Notes: generated by a model from the sequence alone, not told the origin. A stretch of DNA of 64,000 nt from Mycobacterium sp. 852002-10029_SCH5224772 (GCF_001667315.1 NZ_LZHT01000041.1:186001-250000), one strand, 5' to 3'; positions 25,133-36,377 are shown, numbered from the stretch's first letter. Numbers and translations are program-made.

Positions 25133-25238
25133 GCACTGAGGATGGCACGGCCGACCGACATCGCCTGGTCGTTGCGCCGCCGTGTCGGGCCGGAAATCGG
25201 TGCGGGAATCCAACGCGGGCCGATCGCCCTTATCGATG

Positions 25239-25287
25239 AGGGCGACCCGCTGCGCCCGGCCGCAAGCGCCGCGCTTGCGATCGCCCT
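25239..25287 (-). repeat. Dispersed 45-bp-type element, copy 3 (inverted)
   Basis: On the minus strand this reads the same 17- and 18-base blocks (GCGATCGCAAGCGCGGC and GCCGGGCGCAGCGGGTCG) as the two copies at 36020-36120, with a 4-base longer middle. Its ends are inverted repeats (AGGGCGA/TCGCCCT). An 11-base piece, GATCGCCCTTA, recurs 57 bases apart (25222 and 25279), suggesting a truncated tandem unit. It occupies the 167-base divergent spacer between the exonuclease gene and murT. Confidence 0.6.
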
Positions 25288-25299
25288 TAAACTTCCCGG

Positions 25300-26541
25300 G
25301 TGATCACGACCCGCGCCCGTCTGGCCCTCGCCGCGGGAGCGAGCGCGCGCTGGGCGTCGCGGGTGACCGGACGCGGGGCCGGGGCGATGATCGGCGGCCT
25401 GATCGCGATGACCCTGGACCGCTCGGTGCTCCGGCAGCTCGCCTCCGGGCGGCGCGCGGTCGTCGTCACCGGCACCAACGGCAAATCGACCACCACCCGG
25501 ATGACGTCGGCCGCGCTCGAAACCCTGGGCCCGGTCGCGACCAACGCCGAGGGCGCCAACATGGACGCCGGCCTGGTGGCCGCGCTGGCCGCCAACCGCG
25601 ATGCGCCGCTGGCGGCCCTGGAAGTGGACGAAATGCACGTCCCGCACGTTTCCGACGCCGTCGAGCCCAGCGTCGTCGTGCTGCTCAACCTGTCGCGCGA
25701 CCAGCTGGACCGGGTCGGCGAGATCAACGTCATCGAACGAACGCTGCGCGCGGGCCTGGCCCGGCACCCGAACGCGGTCGTCGTGGCCAACTGCGACGAC
25801 GTACTGATGACGTCGGCCGCCTACGACAGCGCGAACGTGGTGTGGGTGGCCGCCGGTGGTTCGTGGTCCAACGACTCGGTCAGCTGCCCGCGCAGCGGTG
25901 AGGTCATCGTCCGCGACCCCCCTGGTGAGGAAGGCCACTGGTACTCCACCGGCGCCGACTTCAAGCGCCCCAGCCCGCAGTGGTGGTTCGACGACGAGAC
26001 ACTCTATGGCCCCGACGGCTTGTGCCTGCCGATGCGGCTGACGCTGCCGGGCGCGGTGAATCGGGGCAACGCCGCCCAGGCCGTGGCCGCCGCGGTCGCG
26101 TTGGGCGCGGACCCGGCGTCGGCGGTCGCGGCCGTCTCGGCGGTCGACGAGGTCGCGGGGCGCTATCGGACCGTCCGCGTCGGCGAGCACGAGGTGCGGA
26201 TGCTGCTGGCCAAGAACCCGGCGGGCTGGCAGGAAGCGCTGTCGATGGTGGACAAGCACGCCGCCGGGGTGGTCATCTCCGTCAACGGCCAGGTGCCCGA
26301 CGGGGTGGACCTGTCCTGGTTGTGGGACGTGCGGTTCGAGCACTTCGAACAAACGGACGTCGTCGCCGCCGGGGAGCGCGGCACCGACCTCGCGGTGCGC
26401 CTCGGGTACGCGGGCGTCGAGCACACCTTGGTGCACGACACCGTCGCCGCGATCGCGTCGTGCCCGCCCGGCCGGGTGGAGGTCGTCGCCAACTACACCG
26501 CGTTCCTCCAGTTGCAACGAGCGTTGGCGCGCCATGGCTGA
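25300..26541 (+). CDS. murT: Lipid II isoglutaminyl synthase subunit MurT
   Basis: A 413-residue Mur-ligase-like protein that with GatD amidates the D-glutamate of lipid II to isoglutamine in peptidoglycan. The P-loop is VVTGTNGKSTTTR (about residues 56-68); the C-terminal DUF1727 domain holds LSWLWDVRFE and supplies the GatD interface. Two cysteines around residues 166 and 193 remain of the zinc-binding set known from Gram-positive MurT. It overlaps gatD by 8 bases. Confidence 0.93.
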   Translation: MITTRARLALAAGASARWASRVTGRGAGAMIGGLIAMTLDRSVLRQLASGRRAVVVTGTNGKSTTTRMTSAALETLGPVATNAEGANMDAGLVAALAANRDAPLAALEVDEMHVPHVSDAVEPSVVVLLNLSRDQLDRVGEINVIERTLRAGLARHPNAVVVANCDDVLMTSAAYDSANVVWVAAGGSWSNDSVSCPRSGEVIVRDPPGEEGHWYSTGADFKRPSPQWWFDDETLYGPDGLCLPMRLTLPGAVNRGNAAQAVAAAVALGADPASAVAAVSAVDEVAGRYRTVRVGEHEVRMLLAKNPAGWQEALSMVDKHAAGVVISVNGQVPDGVDLSWLWDVRFEHFEQTDVVAAGERGTDLAVRLGYAGVEHTLVHDTVAAIASCPPGRVEVVANYTAFLQLQRALARHG

Positions 26542-27241
26542 CTCGGTGCTGCGGATCGGGCTGGTGCTGCCCGACGTGATGGGGACTTACGGCGACGGCG
26601 GCAACGCCCTGGTGCTGCGGCAGCGGCTCCGGCTGCGCGGCATCCCCGCCGAGATCGTCGAGATCACCCTGGCCGACCCGGTGCCCGAGTCGTTGGACCT
26701 CTACACGCTGGGTGGGGCCGAAGACTACGCGCAGCGGCTGGCCACCCGGCACCTGATCAAACACCCGGGCCTGCAGCGCGCTGCCGAACGGGGCGCACCG
26801 GTGCTGGCGATCTGCGCGGCCGTCCAGGTGCTCGGGCACTGGTACGAAACGTCGGCCGGGGAACGCGTCGACGGCGTGGGCATGCTGGACGCGACGACGT
26901 CACCGCAAGAGACGCGCACCATCGGCGAGCTGGCGACCAAGCCGCTGCTGGCGGGCTTGACCGAGCGTCTCACCGGCTTTGAGAACCATCGCGGCGGCAC
27001 CGTGCTGGGCCCGTCGGCGTCGCCGCTGGGCGCGGTGGTCAAGGGCGCCGGCAACCGGACCGGCGACGGCTTCGACGGCGTGGTGCAGGGCAACGTGATC
27101 GCGACCTACATGCACGGGCCGTGCCTGGCCCGCAACCCGCAGCTGGCCGACCTGCTGCTGAGCACGGTCGTCGGTGAGCTCTCCCCGCTGCCGATGCCGG
27201 AAGTGGACCTGCTGCGCCGCGAGCGGCTGGCGGCGCACTAG
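26534..27241 (+). CDS. gatD: Lipid II isoglutaminyl synthase glutaminase GatD
   Basis: A 235-residue CobB/CobQ-type glutamine amidotransferase giving ammonia to MurT. Catalytic residues are C94 (AICAAVQV) and H194 (YMHGP). The overlap with murT (ATGGCTGA at 26534) and shared strand indicate a two-subunit operon, as in M. tuberculosis Rv3712-Rv3713. Confidence 0.93.
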   Translation: MADSVLRIGLVLPDVMGTYGDGGNALVLRQRLRLRGIPAEIVEITLADPVPESLDLYTLGGAEDYAQRLATRHLIKHPGLQRAAERGAPVLAICAAVQVLGHWYETSAGERVDGVGMLDATTSPQETRTIGELATKPLLAGLTERLTGFENHRGGTVLGPSASPLGAVVKGAGNRTGDGFDGVVQGNVIATYMHGPCLARNPQLADLLLSTVVGELSPLPMPEVDLLRRERLAAH

Positions 27242-27252
27242 ATTTTGCCGAG

Positions 27253-27675
27253 ATGACGAAGATCCGCCCGAGACTCGCCGCCGGTGCCGCACTGGTCGCC
27301 GCGTTCATCGCGTCGTCGACACCGTCGCACGCCAACCCCGAAGTGCTCAACGGCCGGTACAACGTGCTCTACGCGGACAACGACAAACCGACCGCCTGGC
27401 TTTTCGTCCCCTGCGGATCGGACTGCATCCTGGCGACCTCCCAAGATGGCGGGACGTTCGTCATCAGCTGGGAATTCCACCTCGCCAATGGACGATGGAC
27501 CCACAGCGGCACGGCCCAGGCGCCGTGCCCGAACGGCGCACCCGCCCCGGTGACCGTCAACTACAGCTTCGATGCCGTGTCGCTTGCCGGCGAAGGCCAG
27601 CAGACGACGACGGACGCGTGTGGTGGAGAGGCGGGGAAGACCTTTACCAGGTCGTTCCAATTGAGCAAGGCCTGA
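27253..27675 (+). CDS. Small secreted protein, function unknown
   Basis: A 140-residue protein with a signal peptide (about residues 1-28, cleaved near PSHANP) and four cysteines in the mature part (CGSDC, APCPN, DACGG). It starts 11 bases after gatD and could belong to that operon. It is beta-rich and acidic. M. tuberculosis has the larger Rv3714c on the opposite strand here instead. I do not recognise a family. Confidence 0.65.
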   Translation: MTKIRPRLAAGAALVAAFIASSTPSHANPEVLNGRYNVLYADNDKPTAWLFVPCGSDCILATSQDGGTFVISWEFHLANGRWTHSGTAQAPCPNGAPAPVTVNYSFDAVSLAGEGQQTTTDACGGEAGKTFTRSFQLSKA

Positions 27676-27681
27676 CCAACG

Positions 27682-28293
27682 TCAGACCATGGCCCGGCGG
27701 CCGGCCAGCGCGCGGCCGAGCGTCAGCTCGTCGGCGAACTCGAGGTCACCGCCCATCGGCAGCCCGGAGGCGATCCGCGTCACGGTCAGGCCGGGGATAT
27801 CGCGCAACATCCGAACCAGGTAGGTGGCCGTCGCCTCGCCTTCGGTGTTCGGGTCGGTGGCGATGATCACCTCGGTGATGTCCACGTCGTCGACTCGCTC
27901 CCCGATCCGGGTCAGCAGCTCGCGGATCCGCAACTGGTCGGGCCCCACCCCGGACAGCGGATCGAGCGCACCGCCCAGCACGTGGTAGCGGCCGCGGAAT
28001 TCGCGGGTGCGCTCGACGGCCTGCACATCCTTCGGCTCCTCGACGACGCACACCTGCGAGCCGTCCCGGCGGGGATCGGCACAGATCCGGCACCGTTCGT
28101 TGTCGGAGACGTTGCCGCACACCGCGCAGAACCGCACGCCGTCGCGGACCTTCGCCAGCACCGCGGTCAGCCGGTCGATATCGGGCGGCTCAACCGACAA
28201 CAGGTGAAACGCGATGCGCTGGGCGCTTTTGGGTCCGATGCCCGGCAGCTTGCCCAGCTCGTCGATCAAATCCTGGACGGGTCCTTCGAACAT
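27682..28293 (-). CDS. recR: Recombination mediator RecR
   Basis: A 203-residue RecR, which acts with RecO to load RecA on gapped DNA. It has an N-terminal helix-hairpin-helix ([14 protein letters not shown]), a C4 zinc finger ([16 protein letters not shown]), and a Toprim domain ([26 protein letters not shown]). The ATG at 28293 gives the family's length; the frame is open further upstream only by chance. It lies 13 bases after the YbaB gene in the conserved ybaB-recR pair. Confidence 0.95.
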   Translation of the reverse strand: MFEGPVQDLIDELGKLPGIGPKSAQRIAFHLLSVEPPDIDRLTAVLAKVRDGVRFCAVCGNVSDNERCRICADPRRDGSQVCVVEEPKDVQAVERTREFRGRYHVLGGALDPLSGVGPDQLRIRELLTRIGERVDDVDITEVIIATDPNTEGEATATYLVRMLRDIPGLTVTRIASGLPMGGDLEFADELTLGRALAGRRAMV

Positions 28294-28306
28294 GTCGGGA
28301 GCGGGT

Positions 28307-28651
28307 CTACTGCCCGGGCGCCGGCGCGGGCGGTTGCCCCGGCGGCGGGCCGAACCCGCCGGCCAGCGCACCCAGCCGCTCCTGCGCCATCCGGGTGACC
28401 TGCGCAGACGCGTCGGCCATGGCGCCGACGACCAGGTCCTGCAGGGTCTCGATGTCCGACGGGTCGACGACGGAGGGATCGATCTTCACCGCGACCACCT
28501 CGCCGCTGCCCTTGACGACGACCTTGACCAGACCCCCACCGGCCTGACCATGCACCTCAGCGTTCGCCAGATGTTGCTGGGCCTCCATGAGCTTCTGCTG
28601 CATCTGCTGCGCCTGGGCCAGCAGCGCCGACATGTCGCCTCCGGGTTGCAT
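28307..28651 (-). CDS. YbaB/EbfC nucleoid-associated protein
   Basis: A 114-residue DNA-binding protein of the YbaB/EbfC family: an N-terminal coiled helix rich in Q/M ([17 protein letters not shown]) and a strand-rich core ending in a Pro-rich tail. It normally pairs with recR and is proposed to assist repair or shape the nucleoid. It corresponds to Rv3716c. It is divergent from the amidase gene. Confidence 0.88.
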   Translation of the reverse strand: MQPGGDMSALLAQAQQMQQKLMEAQQHLANAEVHGQAGGGLVKVVVKGSGEVVAVKIDPSVVDPSDIETLQDLVVGAMADASAQVTRMAQERLGALAGGFGPPPGQPPAPAPGQ

Positions 28652-28749
28652 GACAGTCCCCTCGCATCTTGGTCTCGACTTGATTTCGCTCGTGAGTCTC
28701 CGGCGATTCGGAACACCCAGCGTAAACCGCGCGACGTTACCTTTGCGCC

Positions 28750-29511
28750 GTGGACCTACGACTGAGCAGACGTGTCGGGATCAAATTGGCGGTCGGTGTG
28801 CTCGTTGCCGCTTCGACGGCGATCACTCCGGCGGCGTGGGGGGTCCCCTCCAACATTGCCGGCATGGTGGTTTTCATCGATCCGGGCCACAACGGCTCCA
28901 ATGACGCGTCCATCAACCGTCAGGTTCCCACCGGCCGCGGCGGCACCAAGGACTGCCAGGCCAGCGGGACAACAAGCACCGCCGGCTATCCGGAGCACAC
29001 CTTTACCTGGGACACCGCGCTGCGGGTCCGCGCCGAGTTGACCGCGCTGGGTGTCCGGACCGCCCTGGCCCGCGCCAACGACACCGGGCTGGGACCGTGT
29101 GTCGATGAGCGCGCCAGCATGGCCAACGCGCTTCATCCCAACGCGATCCTGTCCATCCACGCCGACGGCGGCCCGCCGTCCGGCCGCGGGTTCCACGTCA
29201 ACTATTCGGCGCCCCCGCTCAACCAGGCGCAGGCCGGGCCGTCGGTGCAGTACGCGCGCATCATGCGCGACCAGATGCAGGCCTCGGGCATCCCGCCGGC
29301 CAACTACATCGGGCAGAACGGCCTGTATGGACGCTCGGACCTGGCCGGCCTGAACCTCGCGCAGTACCCGTCGGTTCTGGTCGAGTGCGGCAACATGAAG
29401 AATCCCGCGGACTCGGCGCTGATGCAGTCCGCGGAAGGCCGGCAGAAATACGCCGACGCAATGGTCCGCGGAGTCGCGGGCTTCCTGGGTTCCCAAGCCC
29501 AGGCGCGCTAG
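28750..29511 (+). CDS. ami1: Exported zinc N-acetylmuramoyl-L-alanine amidase Ami1
   Basis: A 253-residue amidase_3 enzyme that splits the sugar-peptide bond in peptidoglycan during daughter-cell separation. Zinc ligands are H47 (DPGHNG), E82 (PEHTF) and H137 (SIHADGG); E212 (VECGNMKN) is the catalytic glutamate. C69 and C117 are placed for the disulfide known from the M. tuberculosis enzyme. A signal sequence covers about residues 8-32. The GTG start is probable but a later start within the signal region cannot be excluded. Confidence 0.92.
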   Translation: MDLRLSRRVGIKLAVGVLVAASTAITPAAWGVPSNIAGMVVFIDPGHNGSNDASINRQVPTGRGGTKDCQASGTTSTAGYPEHTFTWDTALRVRAELTALGVRTALARANDTGLGPCVDERASMANALHPNAILSIHADGGPPSGRGFHVNYSAPPLNQAQAGPSVQYARIMRDQMQASGIPPANYIGQNGLYGRSDLAGLNLAQYPSVLVECGNMKNPADSALMQSAEGRQKYADAMVRGVAGFLGSQAQAR

Positions 29512-29518
29512 GCCGGCG

Positions 29519-29956
29519 CTAGCCCTCCAGCTCCTTCTTCAGGTTGGCCAGCACCTCGCCCTGAATCCTCTTCAGCCCCAAGGGCGCAAAGGTCTTTTCG
29601 AAGAAGCCCTTGACGCCGCCCGCGCCGGCCCAGGTGGTCTTGACGGTGACGCTGGAGCCTGGCCCGGCGGGCGCCACCGTCCAGTTGATCACCATGGTCG
29701 AGTTCGCGTCCTTCTCGATGACGGTGTGCCCGGCCACGTCGACGTTGACCTGCACGTCGCGCACGCGTGATTTGGTGGCCTGCAGCCTCCACTTGGCGAC
29801 CGTGCCCGCCCCCTGCCCGCCCTGCAGCACCTGGTAATCGCTGTACTGGGGGGAGAGAATTTTGCGACGCACCGTCTCATAATCCGCGACGGCGGCAAGG
29901 GTTGCCGCAGGCTCGGCGTTGATCAAGATGGTGCTGTCGGCGCTCACCTGTCCCAC
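29519..29956 (-). CDS. SRPBCC (START-like) protein, Rv3718c-like
   Basis: A 145-residue single-domain SRPBCC protein, a helix-grip fold that binds a hydrophobic ligand. Typical features are the start VSADSTILINAEPA, the long beta sheet, and the C-terminal amphipathic helix (FEKTFAPLGLKRIQGEVL). It converges on ami1 with 7 bases between stops and diverges from the Rv3719-like operon. The ligand is unknown. Confidence 0.8.
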   Translation of the reverse strand: MGQVSADSTILINAEPAATLAAVADYETVRRKILSPQYSDYQVLQGGQGAGTVAKWRLQATKSRVRDVQVNVDVAGHTVIEKDANSTMVINWTVAPAGPGSSVTVKTTWAGAGGVKGFFEKTFAPLGLKRIQGEVLANLKKELEG

Positions 29957-30026
29957 GGCGATCCCTCCTCGTGATGTTTTCCCCGTGCCGCCACTCGCGG
30001 CGGGTGCACGGGCTGTTGTCGAAGAC

Positions 30027-30032
30027 TAGGGT
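30027..30032 (+). promoter_or_regulatory. -10 element TAGGGT, leaderless start
   Basis: TAGGGT fits the mycobacterial TAnnnT -10 consensus and ends 7 bases before the GTG at 30040. Transcription would therefore begin at or near the start codon, making a leaderless mRNA, which is common in mycobacteria. No convincing -35 is seen. Confidence 0.4.
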
Positions 30033-30039
30033 ATATGTG

Positions 30040-31452
30040 GTGCCTGTCCCTGGATCTGCACTCTCGGCCCACAAGTCGGGCGTTGACCGGCTGCTGGAAA
30101 GCTATCGATCCATCCCCGCGACGTCCGCGGTCCGGCTGGCCAAGCCGACGTCAAACCTGTTCCGCGCCCGCAGCAAACGCGATGCGCCCGGTTTGGACAC
30201 CTCGGGGCTGACCGGCGTGCTGAGCGTGGATCCCGAAGCCCGCACCGCCGACGTGGCCGGCATGTGCACGTACGAGGACCTGGTCGCCGCGACCCTGCCC
30301 TACGGTCTTTCGCCGCTGGTCGTCCCGCAACTGAAGACCATCACGCTCGGCGGCGCGGTCAGCGGCCTGGGTATCGAGTCGTCGTCGTTCCGCAATGGGC
30401 TGCCGCATGAATCGGTCCTGGAGATGGATATCCTCACCGGCGCTGGCGATTTGCTCACCGCATCCCGTACCCAGCACCCCGATCTGTTCCGTTGCTTCCC
30501 GAATTCCTATGGGACACTTGGATATTCAACCAGGCTTCGGATCGAGCTGGAATCCGTCGCGCCGTTTGTGGCGCTGCGCCACGTCCGCTTCCGCTCCCTG
30601 CCCGCCCTGATCGCGGCGCTCGAACGCATCATCGACACCGGCGGACAGGGCGGAACGCCGGTCGACTACCTCGACGGGGTGGTATTCAGCGCCGACGAAA
30701 GCTACCTGTGTGTAGGCCGACGGACCGCCACCCCCGGCCCGGTCAGCGACTACACGGGTAAGGACATCTACTACCAGTCCATCCGGCACGACTCTCCGGG
30801 CCCAGAAGCCACGACAGAAGCGACCAAGGATGACCGGCTGACCATGCACGACTACTTCTGGCGCTGGGACACCGATTGGTTCTGGTGCTCACGCGCGTTC
30901 GGCGTGCAGAACCCGCGGTTGCGTCGCTGGTGGCCGCGCCGCTATCGGCGCAGCAGCGTCTACTCCAAGCTGATCTCCTTGGACCGGCGCTTCGGGGTGT
31001 CCGACCGCATCGAAGCGCGCAGTATTCGTCCGCCGGTCCGACCCGCGCGCGAACGGGTGGTGCAAGACGTCGAGATCCCGGTCGAACGGACCTGCGACTT
31101 CCTGGAGTGGTTCCTGGAAAACGTGCCCATCACACCAATCTGGTTGTGCCCGTTGCGTCTTCGCGACCACCACGACTGGCCGCTGTACCCGATGCGACCG
31201 GATCACACGTACGTCAACGTCGGCTTTTGGTCGTCGGTGCCGGCGGGCACCACCGACGGCGCCACCAACCGGATGATCGAAGCCAAGGTGGGCGAACTCG
31301 ACGGGCACAAGTCGCTGTATTCCGATTCCTTCTACTCCCGCGAGGACTTCGACGAGCTGTACGGCGGCGAGGCCTACAACACTGTCAAGAAAACCTACGA
31401 CCCCGATTCTCGTTTACTCGACCTCTACGCAAAGGCGGTACAACGGCGATGA
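30040..31452 (+). CDS. FAD-linked oxidase-type protein (Rv3719-like)
   Basis: A 470-residue protein with an N-terminal FAD_binding_4 (PCMH/VAO-type) domain (LTGVLSVDPEARTADVAG, then ITLGGAVSGLGIESS), like plant and animal sterol-reductase relatives. Starting at the GTG at 30040 gives exactly the M. tuberculosis length. It overlaps the following cyclopropane-synthase-like gene by 4 bases (ATGA), so the pair probably works on the same acyl chains: a methyltransferase and a flavin redox enzyme acting on membrane fatty acids. The redox step is inferred. Confidence 0.8.
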   Translation: MPVPGSALSAHKSGVDRLLESYRSIPATSAVRLAKPTSNLFRARSKRDAPGLDTSGLTGVLSVDPEARTADVAGMCTYEDLVAATLPYGLSPLVVPQLKTITLGGAVSGLGIESSSFRNGLPHESVLEMDILTGAGDLLTASRTQHPDLFRCFPNSYGTLGYSTRLRIELESVAPFVALRHVRFRSLPALIAALERIIDTGGQGGTPVDYLDGVVFSADESYLCVGRRTATPGPVSDYTGKDIYYQSIRHDSPGPEATTEATKDDRLTMHDYFWRWDTDWFWCSRAFGVQNPRLRRWWPRRYRRSSVYSKLISLDRRFGVSDRIEARSIRPPVRPARERVVQDVEIPVERTCDFLEWFLENVPITPIWLCPLRLRDHHDWPLYPMRPDHTYVNVGFWSSVPAGTTDGATNRMIEAKVGELDGHKSLYSDSFYSREDFDELYGGEAYNTVKKTYDPDSRLLDLYAKAVQRR

Positions 31453-32759
31453 CGACTACCAAAGAGCCCCACCGCACGCCGACCGGGAAACTCAGCATGG
31501 CCGAGATCTTGGAGGTCTTCGCCGCAACCGGGCGACATCGTCTGAAGTTCACCGCCTATGACGGCAGCACCGCCGGCAGCGAGGACGCCGAACTGGGCCT
31601 GGACCTGCGGAGTCCCCGCGGCGCCACCTATCTGGCCACCGCCCCCGGCGAACTCGGTCTCGCCCGGGCCTACGTGTCCGGCGACCTGCAGGCGTACGGC
31701 GTACATCCCGGCGACCCGTACCGACTGCTCAAGACGCTGACCGACCGGGTGGAATTCAAGCGGCCGCCGGCGCGGGTGCTGGCCAACGTCGTGCGGTCGC
31801 TGGGGTTCGAGCGGTTGTTACCGGTCGCACCGCCGCCGCAGGAGACGCGGCCCCGGTGGCGCCGCATCGCCGACGGGCTGATGCACACCAAGACCCGCGA
31901 CGCCGAGGCCATCCACCATCACTACGACGTGTCCAACGCCTTCTACGAGTTGGTGTTGGGGCCGTCGATGACCTACACGTGTGCGGTGTATCCCGATGCC
32001 GACGCGACGCTGGAAGAGGCGCAAGAGAACAAGTACCGGCTGATCTTCGAGAAGCTGCGGTTGAAGCCGGGCGACCGGCTGCTCGACGTCGGCTGCGGCT
32101 GGGGCGGCATGGTGCGCTACGCGGCGCGCCGCGGCGTCCGGGCGATCGGCGCCACCCTGTCGGCCGAGCAGGCGAGATGGGCACAGCGGGCGATCGCCGA
32201 GGAAGGCCTGGCGGAGCTGGCCGAGGTGCGCCACACCGACTACCGCGACGTGGGCGAGGCGGCGTTCGACGCCGTGTCCTCGATCGGGCTGACCGAGCAC
32301 ATCGGCGTCAAGAATTACCCCGCCTACTTCGGCTTTTTGAAGTCGAAGCTGCGCACCGGCGGCTTGTTGCTCAACCATTGCATCACCCGCCACGACAACA
32401 CCTCGACCTCGTTCGCAGGCGGGTTCACCGACCGCTACGTCTTCCCGGACGGGGAGTTGACCGGCTCGGGACGCATCACCAGCGAGATCCAGGATTGCGG
32501 CTTGGAGGTGCTGCACGCGGAGAATTTCCGCCACCACTACGCGATGACGCTGCGCGACTGGTGCCGGAATCTCGTCGAGAATTGGGACGCCGCGGTCAGC
32601 GAGGTCGGTTTGCCGACCGCGAAGGTGTGGGGCCTGTACATGGCGGCGTCACGGGTTGCCTTCGAGCAGAACAACCTTCAGCTGCATCACGTGCTGGCGG
32701 CCAAGACCGACGCGCGGGGCGACGACGAGCTGCCGCTGCGACCGTGGTGGACGGCCTGA
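31449..32759 (+). CDS. Cyclopropane/branched fatty-acid synthase-like methyltransferase (Rv3720-like)
   Basis: A 436-residue SAM methyltransferase of the cyclopropane synthase family. An N-terminal lipid-binding part (about 1-130) precedes HHHYDVSNAFYELVLG, the SAM loop LLDVGCGWGGM, and the motif SSIGLTEHIG. Enzymes of this family add a methylene or methyl group to unsaturated phospholipid acyl chains. It overlaps the oxidase gene by 4 bases. Whether the product is a cyclopropane or a methyl-branched chain cannot be read from sequence. Confidence 0.85.
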   Translation: MTTTKEPHRTPTGKLSMAEILEVFAATGRHRLKFTAYDGSTAGSEDAELGLDLRSPRGATYLATAPGELGLARAYVSGDLQAYGVHPGDPYRLLKTLTDRVEFKRPPARVLANVVRSLGFERLLPVAPPPQETRPRWRRIADGLMHTKTRDAEAIHHHYDVSNAFYELVLGPSMTYTCAVYPDADATLEEAQENKYRLIFEKLRLKPGDRLLDVGCGWGGMVRYAARRGVRAIGATLSAEQARWAQRAIAEEGLAELAEVRHTDYRDVGEAAFDAVSSIGLTEHIGVKNYPAYFGFLKSKLRTGGLLLNHCITRHDNTSTSFAGGFTDRYVFPDGELTGSGRITSEIQDCGLEVLHAENFRHHYAMTLRDWCRNLVENWDAAVSEVGLPTAKVWGLYMAASRVAFEQNNLQLHHVLAAKTDARGDDELPLRPWWTA

Positions 32760-32774
32760 CGCGCTGAGGCTGGT

Positions 32775-34628
32775 TCAGCCGTTCTCGATGCGGCGCGCGC
32801 CCAGCTCGTTCTGAAGCAGTTCGAGGGCAACCTCTTCGGGATCGCGTCGCGGGGCCGACGGCTCCTCGCGGACCGCTTCGGCAAGCATGTGTTCCTCTTC
32901 GGCCCGCCGCGCGGAATCCGGTTCGGGGGCAGGCTCTTCCGGCTTGGGCGTCAACGGGCCGGCGGCGGCCGGTGCCGACGTGCCGGCCTCACACCGCACC
33001 CGCCAGTCGACCCCCAGCGCGTCCTTGAGCGCCTCGGCGATGACGTCGGCGTTGCGCTGTTCGCAGAGCCGCTTGGCCAGCGGCGCCGATTCGTGGCTCA
33101 GCACCAACGTGTTGCCCTCGATCGCCCGGACGGTGGCACCGGCCAGCATCACCTCGGTGGTGCGGCTGCGCTGACGCACCTTGTCGCGCACCGTCGACCA
33201 CATGCTGCGCACCGCGGCGGCGTTGAGTTCACCGGGCGCAGAGGGTGTTTCGGCTGCGGGCGCCGGATCGGGTTCGGGAGCGGCCACCGGAGCCGGCGCC
33301 GGAGCTGGGGCCGGCTCGGGTGTCGGTGCGGGCTCGGGTTCCGGTTCGCGCTCGGGTTCGGGCTTGGCGGTGGATGCGGACGGCCGGGTGAACCGGACCG
33401 GCCGGTCGGCGGGCTCGGCCGGTGCGGGCGCGCTGCGCGGTGCCCCCGCGGCAGTGTCGGCGCCGGGAATGGACATGTCCAGCCGGGTCTCGATCCGCTC
33501 GACGCGTTGCAGCAGCGCGGATTCGGTGTCGCTGGCCGAGGGCAGCAGCAGCCGCGCGCACACGACCTCGAGCAGCAGCCGCGGCGCCGTCGCACCCCGC
33601 ATCTCCCCCAGCCCCGCCTGCACCACCTCGGCGTAGCGGGTCAGGGTCGCCGTCCCGAGCCGAGTCGCTTGATCCCGCATCCGCTCCAGCACGTCCTCCG
33701 GTCCGTCCACCACGCCGCGGGCCGCCGCGTCCGGGACCGCCTGCAGCAGGATCAGGTCGCGAAACCGCTCCAGCAGATCGGTGGCGAAACGCCGGGGGTC
33801 GTGGCCCGCATCGATCACCGACTCCACCGCCCCGAACAGCGCTGCGGCGTCCGCGGCGGCCAGGGCATCCACGGCGTCGTCGATCAGCGCCATGTCCGTG
33901 GCCCCCAGCAGGCCCAGCGCCCGCTGGTAGGTCACGTGGGCGCCTTCGGCACCGGCCACCAGTTGGTCCAGCACCGACAGGGTGTCGCGAGGCGAGCCGC
34001 CGCCGGCGCGGATCACCAGCGGGTAGACCGCGTCGTCCACGACGACGCCCTCTTGCTCACAGATCCGCCCGATCAACGCGCGCATCGTCTTCGGCGGCAA
34101 CAGCCGGAACGGATAGTGATGGGTGCGCGACCGGATCGTCGGCAGCACCTTCTCCGGTTCGGTGGTGGCGAAGATGAAGATGAGGTGCTCGGGCGGTTCC
34201 TCCACGATCTTGAGCAGCGCGTTGAACCCCGCGGTGGTCACCATGTGCGCCTCGTCGACGATGAACACCCGGTAGCGCGACTGCGCCGGCGCGTAGAAGG
34301 CCCGGTCCCGCAGCTCGCGGGTGTCGTCCACGCCGCCGTGGCTGGCGGCGTCGAGCTCGACCACATCGATGCTGCCGGGCGCGTTGGGCGCCAGCCCCAC
34401 GCACGAGTCGCAGATTCCGCAGGGAGTCGCCGTCGGCCCCTGCACGCAGTTCAGCGACCGTGCCAGGATGCGCGCCGAGGAGGTCTTGCCGCAGCCGCGC
34501 GGACCCGAGAACAGATACGCGTGGTTGATCCGGCCCGCTTCCAGCGCGATCGACAGCGGCTCCGTGACGTGCTCCTGCCCCACCACTTCGGCGAAGGTTG
34601 CCGGACGGTACTTGCGGTAGAGGGCCAC
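32775..34628 (-). CDS. dnaX: DNA polymerase III subunit gamma/tau
   Basis: A 617-residue clamp-loader ATPase. Walker A is SGPRGCGKTS (residues 41-50), a C4 zinc module follows (CVQGPTATPCGICDSC), then VDEAHMVTT and the sensor RSRTHHYPF. After the AAA+ core and collar comes a Pro/Glu/Ala-rich linker (about 400-475) and a C-terminal tau-like domain. It is about 40 residues longer than the M. tuberculosis protein, mainly in that linker. It is convergent with the Rv3720-like gene. Confidence 0.95.
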   Translation of the reverse strand: MALYRKYRPATFAEVVGQEHVTEPLSIALEAGRINHAYLFSGPRGCGKTSSARILARSLNCVQGPTATPCGICDSCVGLAPNAPGSIDVVELDAASHGGVDDTRELRDRAFYAPAQSRYRVFIVDEAHMVTTAGFNALLKIVEEPPEHLIFIFATTEPEKVLPTIRSRTHHYPFRLLPPKTMRALIGRICEQEGVVVDDAVYPLVIRAGGGSPRDTLSVLDQLVAGAEGAHVTYQRALGLLGATDMALIDDAVDALAAADAAALFGAVESVIDAGHDPRRFATDLLERFRDLILLQAVPDAAARGVVDGPEDVLERMRDQATRLGTATLTRYAEVVQAGLGEMRGATAPRLLLEVVCARLLLPSASDTESALLQRVERIETRLDMSIPGADTAAGAPRSAPAPAEPADRPVRFTRPSASTAKPEPEREPEPEPAPTPEPAPAPAPAPVAAPEPDPAPAAETPSAPGELNAAAVRSMWSTVRDKVRQRSRTTEVMLAGATVRAIEGNTLVLSHESAPLAKRLCEQRNADVIAEALKDALGVDWRVRCEAGTSAPAAAGPLTPKPEEPAPEPDSARRAEEEHMLAEAVREEPSAPRRDPEEVALELLQNELGARRIENG

Positions 34629-34703
34629 GGTCAGCAGGCTACCGGCGCGCGCTGACTAGAGCGCGGCTGGCGTCTGCCCTCAGTGCGCGGTCAAAGCCGT
34701 CGG

Positions 34704-36275
<1,572 letters not shown>

Positions 36276-36288
36276 TTACCATTGCCAC

Positions 36289-36377
36289 GGAGGATTCGCC
36301 TAGTGGCCTATGGCGCTCGCCTGGAACGCGGGTTGGGTTAACAGCCCTCGCGGGTTCAAATCCCGCATCCTCCGCCA
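36289..36377 (+). tRNA. tRNA-Ser (anticodon GGA)
   Basis: An 89-base serine tRNA with encoded CCA. The acceptor stem GGAGGAT pairs with ATCCTCC, the T arm is GCGGGTTCAAATCCCGC, and the anticodon loop contains TGGAA giving GGA. A long variable arm (GGTTGGGTTAACAGCCCTC region) is typical of tRNA-Ser. It reads UCC and UCU codons. Confidence 0.95.

Noticed and set aside
32759..32775. Short GGCTG/CAGCC hairpin between the Rv3720-like gene and dnaX.
   Set aside because: Only 5 base pairs; too weak to call a terminator.
36289..36377. Use of the tRNA-Ser 3' end as an integration (att) site for the accessory region.
   Set aside because: I found no second copy of the tRNA 3' end and no integrase in the window, and lucA separates the tRNA from the boundary.
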